A stretch of 29,373 nucleotides of DNA from Planctomycetota bacterium (lineage in GTDB: Bacteria; Planctomycetota; Phycisphaerae; Phycisphaerales; UBA1924), in contig JAEYUO010000146.1 in the NCBI GenBank assembly GCA_023432465.1, positions 1 through 29,373 on the forward strand. The letters are read 5' to 3'. Below, one piece after another: positions 7,542-14,446 of this stretch (positions within the stretch are counted from its first letter, which is position 1; every line of letters starts with the position of its first letter). A program made the position numbers and the translations under genes. The notes beneath the pieces were generated by a model. The model was given only the letters and a program-made list of their open reading frames with translations, had not been told where the DNA came from and ran no database searches.

Positions 7542-8063
7542 TTGGATCCTCTAAAGACCTACGACTACCTCGTCCTCGCCCGCCAGAAGATCCTCGACTG
7601 GTCGCGGCCGCTCACTCCGGAGCAGCACGTGCAGACCTTCCCGATCGGCCTCGGCACGCTCGCGCGGACGCTCACGCACATCATGATCTGCGAGTGGTTC
7701 TATGTGCGTCGGTTGCAGGGTGAGGAAGTGCCACACTACACGGAGTGGCCGATTCAGGATGAAAACCCGCCGCGGCTGGAGGTGATCGAACAGTGGTGGA
7801 GGGAGCAGGAGCCGCGGACGCGTGCGGCGATCGAGGCAGTGGAGAAGGCGGGCGAGTGGGGGAAGGTCATGACGTATCCGTCGCAGCGAGATGATGGCAA
7901 GCGGGTGGAGGTGAGCGCGACAAAGGCAGACATCTTCACGCAGCTTGTGACTCACGAGGTGCACCACCGGGCGCAGGCGATGAACATCCTGCGGCAGCTT
8001 GGGGTGAGGCTGGAGGACATTGACTACAACGCGATGATGTATACGAGGCGGGCGCTGGATTGA
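7542..8063 (+). CDS. DinB-fold putative metal-dependent enzyme
   Basis: This 173-aa protein has the DinB/YfiT four-helix-bundle pattern. The probable metal ligands are H46 (TLTHIMICEW), H138 and H142 (VTHEVHHRAQ). Members include thiol-dependent transferases such as bacillithiol S-transferases, but most are uncharacterised, so no substrate can be assigned. The start is TTG at 7542, 13 nt after the mutS stop and without an evident promoter, suggesting translation from the mutS transcript. Its stop at 8063 abuts the end of the convergent gene at 8064 with no spacer, leaving no room for a terminator. Confidence 0.85.
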   Translation: MDPLKTYDYLVLARQKILDWSRPLTPEQHVQTFPIGLGTLARTLTHIMICEWFYVRRLQGEEVPHYTEWPIQDENPPRLEVIEQWWREQEPRTRAAIEAVEKAGEWGKVMTYPSQRDDGKRVEVSATKADIFTQLVTHEVHHRAQAMNILRQLGVRLEDIDYNAMMYTRRALD

Positions 8064-8414
8064 TCAAAGCCTCATAGCCAGAAGAATCGCCGCGGCGGAC
8101 CAGATGAGGCAGCCGGCGGCGAACATGATGTGATCGATAGCGATTGAACGATGGCTGCGCCAGACGATCAGGGCGTTCCGAACGCATCGATGCCCGAAGA
8201 CGCTAAACAACGCGAGCGTTGCGATGAGCGCGAGCCAGCGTGCGGGACCGGTTGGCCACCACAGTATTGTCGCGCCAAGCGGGATGAGGAACAGGTAGCT
8301 GCAGAAGGCCAGACCAAGCAGCGCGAGTGGCGCGATAGCCACGATGACCAGCGTTCGCACGTGACTCGGCGGGCGCGAAAGCAGCGGTTGCAGCATGGGG
8401 GACCAGAGCTTCAC
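8064..8414 (-). CDS. Small membrane protein of unknown function
   Basis: This 116-aa protein has three predicted membrane helices: about 21-43 (LVIVAIAPLALLGLAFCSY), 47-70 (GATILWWPTG ... LIATLALF) and 93-113 (IMFAAGCLIWSAAAILLA). Basic residues lie between helices 2 and 3. I do not recognise the family. The start is GTG 8414 or ATG 8396. AATAAT lies 5 nt before the GTG and could be a -10 for a nearly leaderless message, divergent from the lipoprotein gene. It is convergent with the DinB-fold gene and the two stop codons abut. Confidence 0.6.
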   Translation of the reverse strand: MKLWSPMLQPLLSRPPSHVRTLVIVAIAPLALLGLAFCSYLFLIPLGATILWWPTGPARWLALIATLALFSVFGHRCVRNALIVWRSHRSIAIDHIMFAAGCLIWSAAAILLAMRL

Positions 8415-8479
8415 CGCTGATTATTGCATAGGTGCTTGCTGCGCGGCGTGTCTGCCGCACTCATCCGCCAGACTTCAGG

Positions 8480-8485
8480 TATGCT
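8480..8485 (+). promoter_or_regulatory. Putative -10 TATGCT, leaderless start of the lipoprotein gene
   Basis: TATGCT is followed by exactly 6 nt (GCCGAG) and ATG 8492. There is no Shine-Dalgarno at the usual distance. Confidence 0.5.
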
Positions 8486-8491
8486 GCCGAG

Positions 8492-9073
8492 ATGAATCGC
8501 ATCACCTTCATTGCAGTTCTCGTTTCGGGGGCGCTCGCTGTTGCAGGGCTCGCGGCGTGCAACTCGGCAGAATCCACGCGTCGGATGGAACAGGGCCGGG
8601 CGCTGTCGCCGTCGGAAGCACAAAGCGCAAGGAGTACGAGCATGGCCGAGCGCGACATCCTCACCGTCCTGGATCAGCTCCACATCGCGGCGGCAAAGGC
8701 CGACGAATCCGCGTACTTCGACCTCTACGTGCCCGAGGCCGTCTTCATCGGTACCGATGCCGCCGAGCGCTGGACCAAGGAAGAGTTCCGCGCCTATGCC
8801 AAGCCCTACTTCGACCAGGGCAAAGGCTGGACCTACACGCCGCGGCCGGGCTCACGCCATGTCACGATCGTTCGCGAGACCGACGGTCGTGTCGCCTTCT
8901 TCGAGGAACTGCTCGACAACACCAAGTACGGCACGTGCCGCGGAACGGGGGTTGTGCGGAAGGAGGGAGGGCGGTGGCTGGTGAGCCAATACCACCTGAC
9001 GTTCCCGATTCCGAATGAGATGGCGGAGCGGGTGACAGGGGAGATCCGGGCGTGGGAGGGGAGGGGGCGGTAG
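8492..9073 (+). CDS. NTF2/SnoaL-like lipoprotein
   Basis: This 193-aa protein has a lipoprotein signal: MNRI, a hydrophobic core, then lipobox LAAC with the lipidated Cys near residue 23. From about residue 50 it follows the SnoaL/DUF4440 cone fold: ILTVLDQLHIAAAKADESAYFDLYVPEAVFIGTDAAERW, then EEFRAYAKPYF, VAFFEELLDNTKYG, and GTGVVRKEGGRWLVSQYHLTF. The last pattern is the standard closing strand. Such proteins bind small molecules in a central pocket, either as enzymes or as sensors; the ligand is unknown. An in-frame ATG at 8432 would add 20 residues before the signal peptide and is unlikely, because a TATGCT -10 sits 6 nt before 8492. Confidence 0.85.
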   Translation: MNRITFIAVLVSGALAVAGLAACNSAESTRRMEQGRALSPSEAQSARSTSMAERDILTVLDQLHIAAAKADESAYFDLYVPEAVFIGTDAAERWTKEEFRAYAKPYFDQGKGWTYTPRPGSRHVTIVRETDGRVAFFEELLDNTKYGTCRGTGVVRKEGGRWLVSQYHLTFPIPNEMAERVTGEIRAWEGRGR

Positions 9074-9107
9074 GCGTGCGGCCAGAACTTGCCAGGATGC
9101 GTCGAGG

Positions 9108-9113
9108 TACTAT
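9108..9113 (+). promoter_or_regulatory. Putative -10 TACTAT, leaderless start of the ThiF-type gene
   Basis: TACTAT is followed by 6 nt (CGCTGG) and ATG 9120. GAGGT lies further upstream and overlaps the hexamer, too distant to serve as a Shine-Dalgarno. Confidence 0.5.
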
Positions 9114-9119
9114 CGCTGG

Positions 9120-10238
9120 ATGGCAGACGTTTCCGAACCCGAAAACTCAGAGCTGGGCCGCTATCACCGCCAGATGCTCCTCCCGGGCATTGGTGAGGAG
9201 GGTCAGCGGCGGCTGCTCGGGGCGCACGCCGCGGTGATCGGGTGCGGCGCATTGGGGACGGTCGCGGCGGAGGTGCTGGTGCGGGCGGGTGTGGGGTCGG
9301 TGACGGTGATCGACCGGGACATCGTGGAGTGGACGAACTTGCAGCGGCAGACGCTGTACGAGGACGCGGATGCGCGGGAGGGAACGCCGAAGGCGGCGGC
9401 CGCGGCAGCGAGATTGGGAAAAGTGAACTCTTCGGTGCGGGTGGAGGGGATTGTGGCGGACTTCAACGCGGGGAACGCGGAGAGGCTGCTTGGGCTCGAT
9501 GGGCGAGGACGCGGAGCGGCGGAATCTCGCGCCGAAGCCGGGGTCGGCGTGCTGGTGGATGGAACGGACAACTTCGAGGCGAGGTACCTGATCAACGACA
9601 TCGCGGTGAAGCACGGTGTGCCGTATGTATATGGCGGCGCGGTAGGGACCCGCGGCATGCAGATGACGGTGCTTCCGGGTGTGAGCGCGTGCATGCGGTG
9701 CGTGTTTCCGGAAGCGCCCGCACCGGGGTCGGTGCCGACGTGTGACACGGCGGGGGTGCTGGCGAGTGCGACGGGGATCATCGCCAACGTACAGGCCGCC
9801 GAGGCGATCAAGGTCCTGCTCGGACGGACGGATCTCATCGCGCCGACGTTGCTGGAGTTCGATCTGTGGACGAACGTCCGCCGGCGGATTGATTTGAGCA
9901 AGGCGCGCGATCCGGGGTGTGTGTGCTGTGGCCAGGCGGCGGGGCGAAGGTTTGAGTATCTGGATGCGGGTGTCGGCGCCGGCGCGGTGAGCCTGTGCGG
10001 GAGCGCGAGCGTGCAGGTGCTGCCGGGGGTTGGGGCCGCGGGCGGGATGGACCTGGATGCGCTGGTGCAACGACTGGCAAGTCACGGGGAGGTGCAGCAG
10101 ACGCCGCACCTGCTGCGGGCGAAGCTGGAGGCGGAGGGTGTGGAGCTGACGGTATTCCGGGATGGGCGGGCGATCGTGAAGGGGACGACCGATCTGCCGC
10201 GGGCAAGGGCGGTCTACGCGCGGTTTGTCGGCGGGTAA
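9120..10238 (+). CDS. ThiF/MoeB-family E1-like adenylyltransferase
   Basis: This 372-aa protein activates the C-terminal glycine of a ubiquitin-like sulfur carrier (ThiS or MoaD type) by adenylation, for thiamine thiazole or molybdopterin synthesis. The Rossmann nucleotide site is VIGCGALGTVAAEVL (about 39-53), with VIDRDIVEWTNLQRQ after it and the DGTDNFEARYLIND motif. Zinc Cys pairs are C191/C194 (CMRC) and C267/C270 (CVCC). C208 (PTCDTAGVL) is the candidate catalytic Cys. The last ~85 residues (LCGSASVQVLPG ... LTVFRDGRAIVKGT) match the C-terminal extension of Bacillus-type ThiF/MoeB proteins. No carrier-protein gene is adjacent, so thiF and moeB cannot be told apart. A short Gly/Arg-rich insert lies at about 125-141. 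Confidence 0.9.
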   Translation: MADVSEPENSELGRYHRQMLLPGIGEEGQRRLLGAHAAVIGCGALGTVAAEVLVRAGVGSVTVIDRDIVEWTNLQRQTLYEDADAREGTPKAAAAAARLGKVNSSVRVEGIVADFNAGNAERLLGLDGRGRGAAESRAEAGVGVLVDGTDNFEARYLINDIAVKHGVPYVYGGAVGTRGMQMTVLPGVSACMRCVFPEAPAPGSVPTCDTAGVLASATGIIANVQAAEAIKVLLGRTDLIAPTLLEFDLWTNVRRRIDLSKARDPGCVCCGQAAGRRFEYLDAGVGAGAVSLCGSASVQVLPGVGAAGGMDLDALVQRLASHGEVQQTPHLLRAKLEAEGVELTVFRDGRAIVKGTTDLPRARAVYARFVGG

Positions 10239-10449
10239 GGCGGTGTTGGCAGAGGTGGAACACGGAGGCGCACTGGGGCGCACGGCGGGGGGTGCAGATG
10301 ACACAGATCCGAGATGGAGCTGAAGAAGAACGCGGAACGGATTCGTCGGGAAGAACGAAGCGAAATCGATCAGGCTGAGAGTTTTGTCAAAGCCGCGCGA
10401 ATGCCTGTCGAAACATGCCGTCAAGGTGAGGGCGGGAGCCGCGGGTTGC

Positions 10450-10455
10450 TACGAT
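10450..10455 (+). promoter_or_regulatory. Possible -10 TACGAT of the second DinB-fold gene
   Basis: TACGAT lies 43 nt before ATG 10499. Transcription would start near 10462 and yield a ~37-nt leader carrying the AGGAG Shine-Dalgarno, unlike the leaderless genes nearby. Confidence 0.35.
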
Positions 10456-10485
10456 CGCGCAGTGTGAGAATCGGTTGAATCAACC

Positions 10486-10490
10486 AGGAG
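10486..10490 (+). promoter_or_regulatory. Shine-Dalgarno AGGAG deciding the start at 10499
   Basis: AGGAG, 8 nt, then ATG. This favours 10499 over the in-frame TTG at 10475, which has no such site. Confidence 0.75.
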
Positions 10491-10498
10491 TCCGGTAC

Positions 10499-11026
10499 AT
10501 GGGCAGCATCGCAGACGCCATCGTTCCCGCAGGCAATCTCTCGCTCCGATATGCCGAGATGCTGCTCAAGGATGTGAAAGCCGCGGACTTCGCGAGGTTC
10601 CCATCGGTGGGCGGGGTGACGGTGCAGACGAATCACCCGGCATTTGTGTACGGCCACCTGGCGGTGTATCCCCACCGGGTGATGGAGATGCTGGGCGTGC
10701 CCAAGGGCGTGACGGCGGTGCCCGAAGGGTGGGAAGCGCTGTTCAAGGCGGGGGTGGAGTGCCGGGATGATGCCGCGGGGACGGTGTATCCGGCGATGGA
10801 GCGGCTGGTTTCGTTCCACAAGGCCGCGTACGAGGCGGCAATCGCGGCCGTGGCCGGGGCGAGCGATGCGCAGCACGCCGCGGCGAACCCCGGGGAGGGC
10901 CGGATGAAGGAAATGTTCCCGACGGTGGGAGCGGTGTGCAGTTTCATCATCGCGGCGCACCCGATGAGCCACTACGGGCAGGTGAGCGCGTGGCGGCGGT
11001 GCTTCGGCCTCGGCAGCGCGATGTGA
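10499..11026 (+). CDS. Second DinB-fold protein
   Basis: This 175-aa protein shows the DinB-superfamily pattern with likely ligand histidines H53 in the first half (NHPAFVYGHLAVYP) and H154/H158 near the end (AAHPMSHYGQVSAWRR). The closing H-x-x-x-H followed by GQ..AWRR..GL is characteristic of the family. It is very different in sequence from the DinB-fold gene at 7542 and so is not a recent duplicate. Its function is unknown; relatives act as thiol-dependent hydrolases or transferases, or are stress-induced. It appears to be a single-gene unit preceded by 260 bp without a gene, and it is convergent with adk. Confidence 0.8.
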   Translation: MGSIADAIVPAGNLSLRYAEMLLKDVKAADFARFPSVGGVTVQTNHPAFVYGHLAVYPHRVMEMLGVPKGVTAVPEGWEALFKAGVECRDDAAGTVYPAMERLVSFHKAAYEAAIAAVAGASDAQHAAANPGEGRMKEMFPTVGAVCSFIIAAHPMSHYGQVSAWRRCFGLGSAM

Positions 11027-11065
11027 GCGGGGGGGCGAAGGAGAGAGATCAGCAACGCAGCCGCA

Positions 11066-11701
11066 TCACAAGGGCTCGCCGGTGATGGGGTTGCGGAAGT
11101 GCGACTCCTGCACGGGGACGAGGTGCTCCAGCACATGCTGGAGCACACGAGCCGGTGAGCCCATGGCATCGACCTCGGCGACGATGTTGTGCGGATAGCA
11201 CTCCAGCACCGGGTAGGTCTCCTTCTCGTAGACCTCCCAGCGGCGGCGGATGACCTCGACCTTGGCATCGTCGAAGCGGTTCTCCTTCAGCGCGCGGCGC
11301 TGGAGGCGCTCGATCATCTTGTCCTTGTCCTGGCAGACGAGGTGGATGACCTTGAGCACCTTGATGTACTTCTTCATCATCACGGCCTGCGCGGGGTTGC
11401 GCGGGATGCCATCGAGGATGAGCAGATCGACATTGGGTTTGTACAGGCTCAGAATCGTCTGGGCGTGGATGTTCTGGTGCCACATGCCGACGGTGACGTC
11501 GTCGGGGACGAGCTCGCCGCGGCTGGAGTACTCGCGGAAAGTCTTGCCGAGCTTGGAGTTCACATCGAGCGTGCGGAAGACCTCGCCGCACGAAAGGTGA
11601 TAGAACCCGGGGATCTGGCCCAGGATCTTGCCCTGGGTCCCTTTGCCCGCGCCGGGGGCCCCGAAGAGGAGGATGGTCTGGTAACGGGGTGCGGTGGCCA
11701 T
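11066..11701 (-). CDS. adk: Adenylate kinase (nucleoside monophosphate kinase)
   Basis: This 211-aa enzyme interconverts ATP + AMP and 2 ADP in the cytoplasm. The P-loop is GAPGAGKGTQ (residues 14-23). LSCGEVFRTLD corresponds to the AMP-binding LSTGDLLR motif, and LILDGIPRNPAQ to the usual DGFPRT. R-rich QRRALKENRFDD and VIRRRWEVYEKET are the LID and following Arg motifs. No Cys4 zinc LID is present, so it is the short-LID type. The departures from consensus (GEVFR, GIPRN) leave some room for another NMP specificity. Start support: AGGA lies 7 nt before ATG. A TACCGT about 57 nt upstream could be its -10. Confidence 0.88.
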   Translation of the reverse strand: MATAPRYQTILLFGAPGAGKGTQGKILGQIPGFYHLSCGEVFRTLDVNSKLGKTFREYSSRGELVPDDVTVGMWHQNIHAQTILSLYKPNVDLLILDGIPRNPAQAVMMKKYIKVLKVIHLVCQDKDKMIERLQRRALKENRFDDAKVEVIRRRWEVYEKETYPVLECYPHNIVAEVDAMGSPARVLQHVLEHLVPVQESHFRNPITGEPL

Positions 11702-11757
11702 TGTTGATCCTCGCGAGGCGCTTCAACCTCAAGCCCGAGCGGTGTTTGCGGTGAGGG

Positions 11758-11763
11758 ACGGTA
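11758..11763 (-). promoter_or_regulatory. Possible -10 TACCGT upstream of adk
   Basis: On the minus strand TACCGT would give a leader of about 50 nt that includes the adk Shine-Dalgarno. No clear -35 is present. Confidence 0.3.
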
Positions 11764-11888
11764 AACCAGATCGGCCCGGTCGGCAAGCGGCGGAGAGCAG
11801 GAACGGGCGGTGGGCGGTGGGCGGCGGGCGTGCGGGCTGGGCGGGATAGGGAAGGACGAACGGGATGGCGCGGCGTGGAAGGCAAGCG

Positions 11889-11917
11889 AAAAGGGCCCCG
11901 CCGCAGCGGTGCCCTTT
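11889..11917 (-). terminator. Hairpin with short U-tract downstream of fusA
   Basis: AAAGGGC (11890-11896) pairs with GCCCTTT (11911-11917), with an inner CCGC/GCGG stem. Read on the minus strand the hairpin ends in CCCTTTT. It sits about 50 bp after the fusA stop, so it is a plausible but weak intrinsic terminator. Confidence 0.5.
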
Positions 11918-11968
11918 GGGAGATGGGGTGCGAGCATGGACAGGTTGCCCATGCCACGGGGTCGGGGA

Positions 11969-14086
11969 TTACTCGCCCTTTTCCTTGATTTCCTTCACCA
12001 GGTTGCTGGGCAACTGACGGTACTCAAGGAACTCCATCGTATTGGAGGCGCGGCCCTGGGACATGCCGCGGAGCGTGGTGGTGTAGCCGAACATCTCCGA
12101 GAGGGGGACCTCGCAGGTGATGAGCTTGACGTTGGCGCGATCCTCGGTGTTGACGATCATGCCGCGGCGGGAGGAGATATCGCCGGTGACGTTGCCGACG
12201 TATTCCTCCGGGCAGGTGATGACGACCTTCATGATCGGCTCGAGGAGCGTGGGGCCGGCCTTGGCGACAGCTTCCTGAAGCGCAAGGCGACCGGCCTGCT
12301 CGAAGGCGACCTGCGAGGAGTCGACGGCGTGATAGGAGCCGTCAACGAGGGAGACCTTGATGTTGATGAGGGGGTAGCCTGCGAACGGGCCAGTCTTGGC
12401 GGTCTGGCGGACTCCGTACTCGACGGAGGGGATGAACTCCTTGGGGATCGAGCCGCCGACGACCTTGTTCTCCCATGCGACGGAGTCGGTGAAATCGAGC
12501 TCGGCCGCGGCGGCCTCTTCGGCGGTGAAGGGCTCGATGTTGATGGTGCAGTCGCCGAACTGGCCGCGGCCGCCGGTCTGCTTGACGAACTTGCCGCGGA
12601 CGTACTCGGCCTTCTTCGTGACGGTCTCGCGGTACGACACCTTCGGCTTGCCGACGGTGACGCCGATCTTCATGTCGCGCTTGAGCTTGTTGGCGATGAT
12701 CTCCAGGTGGAGCTCGCCCATGCCCGCGATGATGGTCTGGCCGGTTTCCTCATTGAAGTTGGAGCGGAACGACGGGTCCTCGCGGCGGATGACGGTGAGA
12801 GCCTCGGAGAGCTTGCGCTTGTCGTCCTGCGTGTTGGGCTCGATGGACATCGAGATGACCGGCTCGGGGAAGGTCATGCGTTCCAGGACGATCTGGTTGT
12901 CCGAATCGCAGAGCGTGTCGCCGGTATAGGAATCCTTGATGCCGACGACGGCGACGATGTTGCCGGAGGCGGCGACATCCAGCGGCTCGCGGTCCTGGGC
13001 GTGCATCTCAAAGATACGGGACGCGATTTCACGCTTGCCGTTGACGGGGTTGATGACGCGGTCGCCCTTCTTGAGCTGGCCGGAGTAGATGCGCATATAG
13101 GTCAGGTCGCCGTGGGTGTCGGAGACGACCTTGAACACGAGCGCGGAGAAGGGGGCATCGTCGGTGAACGGACGGGAGAGCTTCTTGTCCTTGTCGCGCG
13201 GGTCGGTGCCCTCGATGGGCTCGCACTCGATGGGCGCGGGGAGGTAGTCGATGACGGCGTCGAGAACCTTCTGGACGCCGACGTTTCGGAGGGCCGCGCC
13301 GCACAGGACGGGGAAGCACTTCCGGGCGATCGTGCCCTTGCGGAGCGTGGCCTTGATCTCCGGGACGGTGATCGAGTGCTCATCGGTGAGGAACTTCTCG
13401 GTTAGAGCCTCGTCGAGCTCGGCGACCTTCTCGATGAGCATGTGCCGCCACTGGTTGGCGGTGTCCTGCCACTCCTCGGGGATGTCCTTCTCGGTGATGA
13501 CCGCGCCCTTCTCGTTGGCGTCGTAGTAGAAGGCCCGCATGTTGACGAGGTCGATGATGCCCTCGAGCTCATGGCCCTTGCCGATGGGGTACTGCAGGGG
13601 GATGGCGTTGGCGCCAAGGCGGGACTTGATGGTGCCGAAGGAGAAGTCAAAGTCGGCGCCGATCTTGTCCATCTTGTTGACGAAGCAGAGGCGCGGCACC
13701 TCGTAGCGGTCGGCCTGACGCCAGACGGTCTCGGACTGGGCCTCGACGCCTTCCTTGCCGTCGAACACCGCAACCGCGCCGTCGAGGACGCGGAGGGAGC
13801 GTTCGACTTCGATGGTGAAGTCCACGTGGCCCGGGGTGTCGATCAGGTTGACCTTGTACTCGACGCCGTCCTTGGTCCACGGGCAGGTGGTGGCGGCGGA
13901 CTGGATGGTGATGCCGCGCTCCTGCTCTTCCTGGAGGAAGTCCATGGTGGCGGTGCCCTCGTGCACCTCGCCCATCTTGTAGTTCTTGCCGGTGTAGTAG
14001 AGGATGCGCTCGGTGACGGTGGTCTTGCCGGCGTCGATGTGGGCGCAGATACCGATGTTGCGGATGCGGAGTTTGTCGCTGCTCAT
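11969..14086 (-). CDS. fusA: Elongation factor G
   Basis: This 705-aa GTPase moves tRNA and mRNA through the ribosome during translocation. The G motifs are all present: G1 AHIDAGKTT (15-23), G2 RGITI (57-61), G3 DTPGHVDF (83-90), G4 NKMD (137-140). Domain IV is recognisable by GRGQFGDCTI and the GSIPKEFIPSVEYGV stretch, and domain V by LLEPIMKVVITCPEEYVGNV and RRGMI. Length and domain order are those of ordinary bacterial EF-G. It is not in an rpsL-rpsG-tufA (str) operon here; neighbours are adk and surface-glycan genes. Planctomycetes often have more than one EF-G, so this may be one of several paralogues. No Shine-Dalgarno precedes the ATG. Confidence 0.96.
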   Translation of the reverse strand: MSSDKLRIRNIGICAHIDAGKTTVTERILYYTGKNYKMGEVHEGTATMDFLQEEQERGITIQSAATTCPWTKDGVEYKVNLIDTPGHVDFTIEVERSLRVLDGAVAVFDGKEGVEAQSETVWRQADRYEVPRLCFVNKMDKIGADFDFSFGTIKSRLGANAIPLQYPIGKGHELEGIIDLVNMRAFYYDANEKGAVITEKDIPEEWQDTANQWRHMLIEKVAELDEALTEKFLTDEHSITVPEIKATLRKGTIARKCFPVLCGAALRNVGVQKVLDAVIDYLPAPIECEPIEGTDPRDKDKKLSRPFTDDAPFSALVFKVVSDTHGDLTYMRIYSGQLKKGDRVINPVNGKREIASRIFEMHAQDREPLDVAASGNIVAVVGIKDSYTGDTLCDSDNQIVLERMTFPEPVISMSIEPNTQDDKRKLSEALTVIRREDPSFRSNFNEETGQTIIAGMGELHLEIIANKLKRDMKIGVTVGKPKVSYRETVTKKAEYVRGKFVKQTGGRGQFGDCTINIEPFTAEEAAAAELDFTDSVAWENKVVGGSIPKEFIPSVEYGVRQTAKTGPFAGYPLINIKVSLVDGSYHAVDSSQVAFEQAGRLALQEAVAKAGPTLLEPIMKVVITCPEEYVGNVTGDISSRRGMIVNTEDRANVKLITCEVPLSEMFGYTTTLRGMSQGRASNTMEFLEYRQLPSNLVKEIKEKGE

Positions 14087-14446
14087 GGAGGGTCTCGTGT
14101 GTGCGGCCTCGAACGGGAGGCGGCGGATGCTGAGTGCGTGTTCGTTTACTGGCTGGGCTGTGCGTTGACTTGTCTAGGACCGCTCGCCGCGCGGCCGGGC
14201 CGGCGGAGCGTGCGGTGTTGTTCTATGTGGAACCGGCGGGGCCGGGATAGGCAAGGAGGGGGGGCGACTGGGCCTCGGCGGGCTGAGATGTGGGCCTCAG
14301 CCGGAGCTGTCTGGTTCTTCGCTGGCGTCGGGATCGGCCATGAGGTCGCCTCGGGGGAGCGTTCGGAACGCTCGAACGGGGGCGACGAAAGGGGGACCCC
14401 GCCAAGCGGCGAACAAGCGGGGATAGTAGCGCAAAAGCCTGCCCGA
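14087..14446. other. 360-bp gene-free spacer upstream of fusA
   Basis: I see no gene and no RNA fold that I recognise. It contains an odd-centred palindrome GAGCGTTC-G-GAACGCTC at 14357-14373, about 75 bp beyond the stop of the O-antigen-ligase-like gene. This could be a terminator stem (though it lacks a T-tract) or an operator. The fusA promoter must lie here, but no convincing -35/-10 pair is visible. Confidence 0.5.

Noticed and set aside
14157..14446. tRNA or other RNA gene in the fusA spacer
   Set aside because: No T-loop consensus (GGTTCGANTCC) or cloverleaf was found on either strand here or elsewhere in the window.
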